From an uncultured Campylobacter sp. (lineage in GTDB: Bacteria; Campylobacterota; Campylobacteria; Campylobacterales; Campylobacteraceae), in contig NZ_CALIBB010000026.1 of NCBI RefSeq assembly GCF_938045595.1, positions 1 through 27,744 on the forward strand: DNA of 27,744 nt, given 5' to 3'. A program made the translations under genes and the position numbers. The notes under the pieces are model-generated. The model did not search any database and was not told the DNA's origin. It was given only the letters and a program-made list of their open reading frames with translations. Below, piece by piece: positions 21,731 through 27,744 of the stretch; within the stretch, counting starts at the first letter, position 1; each line of letters starts with the position of its first letter.

Positions 21731-23026
21731 GTGGAGAAATTCTTTCATCTCGCCGCGGCAAAAACGTCGGTAAAACAGGAGCTTATCGCGGGACTTACTA
21801 CGTTTTTGGCGATGATTTACATCGTGCCGGTAAACGCTAATATTATGAGCATCGCAGGTATGCCGTTTGATGCGCTGGTTACGGCAACCGCGCTTATTAC
21901 GATAATCGCGACGCTATTTAACGGGCTCTTTGCAAATACCCCCGTTGCGCTTAGCGTCGGCATGGGACTAAATGCGTATTTTACCTTTGCGTTGTGCGTG
22001 GATGCGAAGATGCCGTGGCAGAGTGCACTTGGCATCGTAGCGATAAGCGGGGCGCTTTTTACCGTACTTTCGTTTACGAACTTTCGCGTTTGGGTTATCA
22101 AATCTATCCCACTTGATCTGCGTCGCGCCATAAGCGCGGGTATCGGCGCCTTTATCTGCTTTATCGGACTTAAGCAGATGGGCGTCATCGCGCCTAGTCA
22201 GGCGACGCTAGTAACTTTAGGAAATTTAAAAGATCTAAACGTTTTGCTTGGGATTTTAGGCTTAGCGGTCGTTCTGGTGCTTTTTGTGCTTAGAATCAAG
22301 GCAGCGTTTATCTTAAGCATTTTGATTACTTCGTGCGTTGCGTGGGTGGCTGGAATTTCACCCGCACCGCATGGCATAGTAAGCGCGCCAAGCGGCATAA
22401 CGCCGATATTTGCTAAGCTAGATATCCCCGGAGCGCTAAAGCTTGCGTTCGTGCCTTTTATAATCACATTTTTCGTCACGCATCTATTCGATAGCATCGG
22501 CACTCTAACCGGCGTAGGAAACCGCGCGGGGCTTTTTGGAGAGAATAGCAAAGACGGCATGAAAAAATTATCTAGAAATTTAACCTCCGATGCGATAGGT
22601 AGCGTCGCAGGCGCCGTTATCGGTACAAGCACGGTTACTGCATTTGCCGAGAGCGCCAGTGGAGTAGAAGCGGGCGGTCGCACGGGGCTTACCGCGGTAT
22701 TTTGCGCTATATTTTTTGTGCTGACGCTGTTTATGTTGCCGCTATTTAAGGCGATCCCGGCAAATGCGATCTACCCTATCCTCGTAATGGTCGGGGTTTT
22801 GATGTTTAGCGAGCTTGGCAAGATCGATTATAACGACGCTGGAATTTTAATCCCTGCGTTTTTTATAGTATTTTTGATGCCTTTTACCTACTCGATCACC
22901 AACGGCTTAAGCTTCGGCTTTATCGCTTATATCGTAGTTAGACTCGCTCAGCGCAGGATAAAAGATTTAAATTTCGGCGTTTTGACGCTTGGCGCGATTA
23001 GCGTTTTAGTATTTTTAATGCATTAA
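21731..23026 (+). CDS. Purine (adenine/guanine/hypoxanthine) permease, AzgA-like
   Basis: A 431-residue inner-membrane proton symporter of the NCS2/AzgA group with about 12-14 hydrophobic segments. Typical stretches: VKQELIAGLTTFLAMIYIV at the start, NTPVALSVGMGLNAYFTF, THLFDSIGTLTGVGNRAGL, and AFAESASGVEAGGRTGLTAV. It should import free purine bases. The start is GTG 21731, supported by GGAGGAG five bases upstream (21720-21726). It lies 18 bases after mqnE and 15 before the phosphoribosyltransferase, a coherent salvage pair. The exact base taken up cannot be read from the sequence. Confidence 0.88.
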   Translation: MEKFFHLAAAKTSVKQELIAGLTTFLAMIYIVPVNANIMSIAGMPFDALVTATALITIIATLFNGLFANTPVALSVGMGLNAYFTFALCVDAKMPWQSALGIVAISGALFTVLSFTNFRVWVIKSIPLDLRRAISAGIGAFICFIGLKQMGVIAPSQATLVTLGNLKDLNVLLGILGLAVVLVLFVLRIKAAFILSILITSCVAWVAGISPAPHGIVSAPSGITPIFAKLDIPGALKLAFVPFIITFFVTHLFDSIGTLTGVGNRAGLFGENSKDGMKKLSRNLTSDAIGSVAGAVIGTSTVTAFAESASGVEAGGRTGLTAVFCAIFFVLTLFMLPLFKAIPANAIYPILVMVGVLMFSELGKIDYNDAGILIPAFFIVFLMPFTYSITNGLSFGFIAYIVVRLAQRRIKDLNFGVLTLGAISVLVFLMH

Positions 23027-23041
23027 ATTTTAAGGAAAGAT

Positions 23042-23491
23042 ATGAGATTTTATAGTTTTGACGAGATGGATCGCGACGCAAGAGTTATAGCAAAGCAGGT
23101 TAGGGACGAATTTATGCCCGATGCAATCGTGGCGATCGCTAGAGGCGGGCTCACATTCGGTCACGCGCTAGCTAATGCGCTTGATATGCGGACGATATTT
23201 TCGATAAATTCTATCCACTACGCGGACACCAAAAAGCTCGACACCATCGACGTTTTCAACGTGCCCGATCTGGAGCTTTATAAGCGCGTGCTGCTGGTGG
23301 ACGATATCATCGACAGCGGCGACAGCATGGTCGAGATCAAGCGCGTGCTGCTGGAGAAATTCCCGCAAATAGAGCTTAAAACCGCGGTGATTTTTTACAA
23401 ACCTAAGGCGCTTATCCAGCCCGATTTTAAAATTTCAAAGACGGATGAGTGGATAAATTTCTTTTGGGAAAATTATACGATAGAGGAATGA
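23042..23491 (+). CDS. Purine phosphoribosyltransferase (hypoxanthine/xanthine-guanine type)
   Basis: A 149-residue type I phosphoribosyltransferase that converts a purine base and PRPP to the nucleotide. The PRPP loop VLLVDDIIDSGDSM (83-96) is clear, and AIARGGLTFGHALANAL (31-47) is the pyrophosphate-binding segment. Its short length and C terminus fit the Gpt-like group rather than adenine phosphoribosyltransferase. AAGGAAAGAT precedes ATG. Together with the upstream permease it forms a purine salvage unit. Confidence 0.87.
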   Translation: MRFYSFDEMDRDARVIAKQVRDEFMPDAIVAIARGGLTFGHALANALDMRTIFSINSIHYADTKKLDTIDVFNVPDLELYKRVLLVDDIIDSGDSMVEIKRVLLEKFPQIELKTAVIFYKPKALIQPDFKISKTDEWINFFWENYTIEE

Positions 23492-23527
23492 AGCGGCGCG
23501 CGGTTAAATTTAGCGGCTAAATTTTAA

Positions 23528-24829
23528 ATGATTCGGCGGCTTAAATTTTATAAAATTTCGGCCGTAGAATTTATCCGTAAATTTAAAGCGCCCGCAGCAA
23601 GGATGAGAGTGAAGAAGCTTTATCAAAACGAAATTTTCGTAATCTCTATAATGTGCCTGTTTCAGGGCATATTTTTGCTTTATGCGATTTCAAATTTAAG
23701 CATCAGCTACTACGAGGCCGAAATTTTTTACGAGAAAAAATCCCTCGTTTCGCTAATCGCAAATTTAAGCTGCGAAATTTTCGGGCGCAACGACTACGCC
23801 CTGCGCGTGCCATTTATTTTGATCCACTTCGCAAACGCCGCGATGATCTATAAAATTTCAAAATTTATTCTAAAGCGTCGCTTCGATAGAGTGGTCGCTA
23901 CAGCGCTATTTATGGCGCTTCCTGCGTCAATGAGCAGCGCGATCTTGCTAAATCCTGCGGGCATCATCGTTTTTTTCACACTGCTGGCGATCTATTTTGC
24001 AAAGAGCGAATACAATATCGCGCTTTTCGTGCTTCTGTCCGTTTGCGCCTTGATCGATCGCGCGTTTTTTATGCTCTACGTAGGCTTTGGAATTTGGGCG
24101 CTTTATACGCGCAAAAAGGAGCTTTTGCTGCTTTGCATAGCGCTGTTTAGCTTCAGCGTGATTTTTTACGACGTAAGTTCGGAGGGTAAGCCGAAGGGAT
24201 ATTTTCTGGACACCGTGGGCGTTTTTGCGGGCGCATTTTCGCCTCTCGTGTTTTTATTTTTCATCTATACGATCTATAGAATTTGGATCAAAGAGGAAAA
24301 AAGCCTGCTATGGTTCATCGCTACAAGTGCGCTTTGTCTAACGATGCTTTTTTCTCTAAGACAGCGCGTGCCGCTTGAGATGATGCTGCCGTATTGCGTC
24401 ATCGCTACGCCTCTGATCATTCGGGTTTTGTTTAATTCGTACCGCGTTAGATTGCCTAAATTTCGCACCTTTCACAAGATCGCTGTGGGTGTGACGTTAG
24501 TAAGCTTAGCGGTGAGCTATTTTGCAGTGATTTTTAGCGATGTGATGTATGAGGCGATGTTCGCAAACAAACCGCAGCGGCATTTCATCTATAAATTTGA
24601 CGTAGCTAGGCAGCTGGCAAGTGAGTTAAAAAATCGTGGAGTAAAAAGCGTAAGCTGCGAGGACGAGAGGCTCTGCCTGCGCCTGAAATTTTACGGACTA
24701 CCTAGCGGAGACAGCGCTTTTATCTATGCGGATGAGCCAGAATATGTCTCGGATCATAAAAATTCGATACAAAATATAGATATTTACAAGCGAGGCGTGC
24801 GAATTGCGAAATTTTATGTTAAAATATAA
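23528..24829 (+). CDS. Multi-pass membrane protein, GT-C (ArnT/PMT-like) glycosyltransferase candidate
   Basis: A 433-residue membrane protein with about 9-10 helices and a soluble C-terminal domain (~365-433). After the first helix comes SISYYEAEIFYEKKSLVSL, where GT-C transferases have an acidic catalytic motif in the first periplasmic loop, then GRNDYALRVPFILIHF, a PMT/ArnT-like segment. It would transfer a sugar from a lipid-linked donor, acceptor unknown. The start is uncertain: ATG 23528 has no good ribosome site and ATG 23603 (residue 26) is an alternative nearer the first helix. The pseudopilin gene follows by 27 bases, so the pair may be coexpressed. Confidence 0.65.
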   Translation: MIRRLKFYKISAVEFIRKFKAPAARMRVKKLYQNEIFVISIMCLFQGIFLLYAISNLSISYYEAEIFYEKKSLVSLIANLSCEIFGRNDYALRVPFILIHFANAAMIYKISKFILKRRFDRVVATALFMALPASMSSAILLNPAGIIVFFTLLAIYFAKSEYNIALFVLLSVCALIDRAFFMLYVGFGIWALYTRKKELLLLCIALFSFSVIFYDVSSEGKPKGYFLDTVGVFAGAFSPLVFLFFIYTIYRIWIKEEKSLLWFIATSALCLTMLFSLRQRVPLEMMLPYCVIATPLIIRVLFNSYRVRLPKFRTFHKIAVGVTLVSLAVSYFAVIFSDVMYEAMFANKPQRHFIYKFDVARQLASELKNRGVKSVSCEDERLCLRLKFYGLPSGDSAFIYADEPEYVSDHKNSIQNIDIYKRGVRIAKFYVKI

Positions 24830-24856
24830 ACAAAATTTTTATGAAAGGTAAAAATT

Positions 24857-25546
24857 ATGAAAAAAGCATTTACTATGATAGAGCTGATTTTCATCATCGT
24901 GGTGGTTGGAATTCTAGCGGCGGTGGCGGTGCCTCAAATCAATCGAAATAGCCTTGTGGAGGCGGCAGATCAAGTAGCTGCTCATATTCGCTATACTCAG
25001 CAGCTGGCTATGAATGATAACAAATTCGATCCTGACGATCCTAATTGGTTTAAGAGATTTTGGAGGATTCAATTTACCGATCAAGGAGCACCGGGCTCTG
25101 CAGCAGGATGGCGATATAATATATATTGGGATAACGGAGCTTTCCCGGGTTCAAACGGACAACCAAATAGCCTAAATTCTATGGCAGCTGATCCGCAGAA
25201 TCCTAACAAACTGCTTACTTCGGGCTTTGCTAGGCAACCTGCCAATACTGATGGTGCAAGAATGAATCAAAAGCTAAATTTAGGAGCAACATATAATATA
25301 AGAAATATACAATTTACTAATTGCGGTAATGGAAACAATCACACCATCTCCTTTGATTCTTACGGTCGCCCAATGGGGCAGTTAGCGAACTCTAATGTGC
25401 CATATGATAGGCTTTTTGTGGGTCAAAATCCATGCGTTATTACACTTACTAATGATGCAAGAGAGACCGCTAGTATTACTATCGAGCCGGAGACCGGATA
25501 CGTAAGATACACGCTAAATTCTAATACCGGCACAGCCGCGCAATAG
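24857..25546 (+). CDS. Type II secretion/type IV pilus pseudopilin (GspH/FimT-like)
   Basis: A 229-residue pseudopilin. The N terminus MKKAFTMIELIFIIVVVGIL is a class III prepilin signal: cleavage after A4, then F at +1 and E at +5, with an A at -1 in place of the usual G, common in Campylobacter. The hydrophobic helix runs to about residue 25, followed by a variable periplasmic beta domain rich in Asn, Gln and Gly, with C167-like and later cysteines (TNCGNG, QNPCVITL) that may form a disulfide. In Campylobacter such proteins belong to the type II-like DNA uptake/secretion (Cts) machinery. No other system gene is adjacent. Parts are AT-rich (25261-25320). GAAAGG precedes ATG. Confidence 0.85.
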   Translation: MKKAFTMIELIFIIVVVGILAAVAVPQINRNSLVEAADQVAAHIRYTQQLAMNDNKFDPDDPNWFKRFWRIQFTDQGAPGSAAGWRYNIYWDNGAFPGSNGQPNSLNSMAADPQNPNKLLTSGFARQPANTDGARMNQKLNLGATYNIRNIQFTNCGNGNNHTISFDSYGRPMGQLANSNVPYDRLFVGQNPCVITLTNDARETASITIEPETGYVRYTLNSNTGTAAQ

Positions 25547-25589
25547 GACTAATAAAATTTTTACTCAAATTTAAGTAAGCGCAAGGATA

Positions 25590-27590
25590 ATGATGAAAAA
25601 ATACATAATGACGCCGATTTATTACGTAAACGACGTCCCGCATATCGGTCACGCATACACGACGATCATCGCCGATACGATGGCTAGATTTTACCGCCTG
25701 CAAGGGCACGAAGTCTTTTTTAAAACGGGTACCGACGAGCACGGCCAAAAGATCGAGGAGGCCGCAGCTAAGCACGCTCAGAGCCCAAAGCAGTACGCAG
25801 ACGGCGTAAGCGCTAAATTTAAAGACCTGTGGGACGAGTTTGACATCAGCTATGATATGTTTTCGCGCACTACCGATGCCGCGCACGAGGCGGCGGTGCA
25901 AAACGTATTTCGCAAGATGTATGAAAAGGGCGACATTTATAAGGGCGAATACGAGGGTAACTACTGCGTAAGCTGCGAGAGTTTTTTCCCTTCCGCTCAG
26001 CTAATCGACGGCGAGTATTGCCCCGACTGCGGCAAAAAGACTAAAATTTTAAAAGAGGAGAGCTATTTTTTCAGGCTTAGCGCCTATGCAGAGCGACTTT
26101 TAAAATGGTACGAGGATGAAAAGTGCATCCTGCCCCTAGGCAAAAAAAACGAGGTCGTAAGCTTCGTAAAAAGCGGGCTGAAGGATCTCTCGATTACGCG
26201 AACGGGCTTTGATTGGGGCGTTAAAATTCCGCCCGAGCTGAACGATCCGAAGCACGTGATTTACGTTTGGCTGGACGCGCTGATGGATTATCTTAGTTCG
26301 CTTGGATTTTGTGCGGGCGGCGAGCGGATGGAGTATTGGCACGACGCGCTGCACATCGTGGGTAAGGACATTTTGCGCTTTCACGCCGTTTATTGGCCTG
26401 CATTTTTGATGAGCCTGGGGCTAAATATGCCGCGCAGCATCGCAGCTCACGGCTGGTGGACGCGCGACGGCAAAAAGATGAGCAAAAGCCTGGGCAACGT
26501 CGTGGATCCGCGCGAGGTCGCAAACGCCTATGGGCTGGAGCAGTTTAGGTATTTTTTGCTGCGCGAGGTGCCGTTCGGCCAAGACGGCGATTTTTCGCAA
26601 AAAGCGATCATAAACCGCGTAAATTCCGAGCTTGCTAATGAGCTTGGAAATCTACTCAGCCGCATCGTCGGCATGAGCGCAAAATACTCGGATTACGTCA
26701 TAAATTCTAAAGACGTGATGAAATTTTTCACCGCCGAGATCGAGGAGGCGAACTCCTATCTGAGCGCCGCGCTTAGCGCGCTTGAGGAGGTCGCTACCAA
26801 TAGATACTTAGAGGAGCTTTGGAGGGCGCTTGCTCTTGCGAACGCTTCGATTGCGAAATACGAGCCGTGGAATTTGATGAAAAACGGCGAGCAGGCTAAG
26901 GCGTTGGCTCTCGTTGCATTGGTCGCAAATATTTTGGCTAAAGTTGCCGTGCTGCTAAGCCCTGCGATGCCGAAGACGGCGGCACGTATCGCGGACACTC
27001 TGGGCTTTGAAATAACCACTCCGCTTTATGAGAAGCTAGTGCTTCGCGGCGAAATTTTAGATTTTAGGGCCAAGCCGTGCGAGCCGCTTTTTACCAAGAT
27101 CGATCACGAGCTAATGCCGAAGACGGACTACGATAGACTGGATGGCGCTGTCAATTCTACAAGCGGTTCGAGCACAGACGCCGCGGCAAAAGGCGCTCCA
27201 AGCTTAAACGCAAACGCTTCCGGCTCGGGCGCTACGGCGCAAGAAGCCAAAGGCGAGACAACCGAAGCCCAAATCAAAATAGACGATTTTAAAAAATGCG
27301 TTATAAAAGTCGGCACGATTTTGGAGTGCGAAAACATTGAAGGCAGCGAGAAGTTGTTGCGATTTATGATCGATCTAGGAGAGGAGAAGCCGCGTCAAAT
27401 CATCAGTGGTATCGCGAAATTTTACGATCCCGCCGCGCTTGTCGGCAAGCAGATCTGCGTGCTGGCAAATTTAAAACCCGCTAAAATTTTTAAACATAGC
27501 AGCGAGGGCATGATTTTAAGCGCCGAGGACGGCAGCCTTACGCTGCTTAGCACTCTCGCGCCCGTAAAAAACGGTGCGATCGTAGGTTAG
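25590..27590 (+). CDS. metG: Methionyl-tRNA synthetase
   Basis: Charges tRNA-Met with methionine in the cytosol. At 666 residues it has a class I catalytic core with HIGH at 18-21, the zinc knuckle cysteines C126, C129, C144 and C147, and KMSKS at 296-300, then the anticodon-binding helical domain. Residues ~515-560 are a low-complexity linker (Ser, Gly, Ala, Thr). The C-terminal ~100 residues are an EMAP/Trbp111 OB-fold tRNA-binding domain (KVGTILECENIEGSEKLL ... KIFKHSSEGMILSAED) that also dimerises the enzyme. AAGGA precedes ATG 25590; ATG 25593 is an equivalent start. The next gene begins three bases after the stop. Confidence 0.97.
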   Translation: MMKKYIMTPIYYVNDVPHIGHAYTTIIADTMARFYRLQGHEVFFKTGTDEHGQKIEEAAAKHAQSPKQYADGVSAKFKDLWDEFDISYDMFSRTTDAAHEAAVQNVFRKMYEKGDIYKGEYEGNYCVSCESFFPSAQLIDGEYCPDCGKKTKILKEESYFFRLSAYAERLLKWYEDEKCILPLGKKNEVVSFVKSGLKDLSITRTGFDWGVKIPPELNDPKHVIYVWLDALMDYLSSLGFCAGGERMEYWHDALHIVGKDILRFHAVYWPAFLMSLGLNMPRSIAAHGWWTRDGKKMSKSLGNVVDPREVANAYGLEQFRYFLLREVPFGQDGDFSQKAIINRVNSELANELGNLLSRIVGMSAKYSDYVINSKDVMKFFTAEIEEANSYLSAALSALEEVATNRYLEELWRALALANASIAKYEPWNLMKNGEQAKALALVALVANILAKVAVLLSPAMPKTAARIADTLGFEITTPLYEKLVLRGEILDFRAKPCEPLFTKIDHELMPKTDYDRLDGAVNSTSGSSTDAAAKGAPSLNANASGSGATAQEAKGETTEAQIKIDDFKKCVIKVGTILECENIEGSEKLLRFMIDLGEEKPRQIISGIAKFYDPAALVGKQICVLANLKPAKIFKHSSEGMILSAEDGSLTLLSTLAPVKNGAIVG

Positions 27591-27592
27591 CG

Positions 27593-27744
27593 ATGAGATC
27601 TCTAGCGCGCAAGGCTTCGAAGCTCGCTATCTACGGCGCGGCTGGGCTCTGTGCGCAAAAAGGCGGCGCTTCGGATAAAATTTTAAAACTTTGTCGCGCA
27701 CGCGGTCTTGTCGCAAAGATCGGTGCAGGCGGGCTTGTATGCGC
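27593..27744 (+). CDS. Unidentified protein, N-terminal 50 residues (3' end outside window)
   Basis: ATG 27593, two bases after the metG stop, opens a frame that stays open to the window end. It reads MRSLARKASKLAIYGAAGLC, then a Gly/Ala/Lys-rich stretch with AGGLVC at the edge. The second half is hydrophobic enough to enter a membrane helix. Too little is present to name a family. The tight spacing suggests cotranscription with metG. Confidence 0.55.
   Translation, partial: MRSLARKASKLAIYGAAGLCAQKGGASDKILKLCRARGLVAKIGAGGLVC

Noticed and set aside
21817..22683. Minus-strand frames opposite the purine permease
   Set aside because: Antisense reading of hydrophobic codons gives pseudo-proteins; the sense strand has unmistakable AzgA motifs.

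Overview
The window looks like a chromosomal segment of an epsilonproteobacterium, most likely a Campylobacter of the higher-GC oral group (C. gracilis, C. rectus and C. showae are candidates; species is a guess). The evidence is the gene order (aroB, MscS channel, mtaB and an FtsH-like ATPase in a row; glmS divergent from mqnE, a purine permease and a phosphoribosyltransferase), a pseudopilin with Ala before the cleavage site, and intergenic DNA saturated with AAATTT/AAATTTTAA words. Both gene orders match what I remember of C. jejuni and H. pylori. No tRNA, rRNA, CRISPR array or transposase was seen.

Layout: 1-1483 holds the end of adk, a periplasmic OB-fold protein and inorganic pyrophosphatase, closed by a clear hairpin terminator. 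1484-2282 has no gene but contains several inverted repeats that could form a structured RNA. 2283-10018 is a TrkA-like NAD-binding protein followed by a tightly overlapping block: aroB, MscS channel, mtaB, an FtsH-like AAA protein whose protease centre is destroyed, then mog.

10084-14798 is the most interesting part. Seven same-strand genes encode a stand-alone HMA-like protein, a ferritin-like helical protein without the usual histidines, three small membrane-anchored or glycine-rich proteins, an unusual heavy-metal P1B-type ATPase (Tyr-Ser-Cys where CPC is normal, no CxxC) and a small two-helix membrane protein with a cytochrome-b-like His-x13-His helix. The layout resembles the fez clusters that build ferrosomes, membrane-bounded iron stores defined by a P1B-6 ATPase. 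I propose a ferrosome-type or closely related metal-compartment system with accessory proteins. An efflux platform in the style of mycobacterial CtpC/PacL is the main alternative.

14977-16783 holds a secreted Excalibur-domain protein and tgt. 16784-17473 is gene-free with degenerate AT repeats. On the minus strand are an unrecognised membrane protein (17474-18610) and glmS. Divergent from glmS run mqnE, an AzgA-type purine permease and a purine phosphoribosyltransferase, then a GT-C-like membrane glycosyltransferase, a type II pseudopilin, metG and the start of an unidentified gene cut by the window end.

Functional links: aroB feeds chorismate, which MqnE-route menaquinone synthesis consumes; that route releases purines which the neighbouring permease and transferase can handle. 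tgt, mtaB and metG all serve tRNA, and glmS serves cell-envelope precursors.
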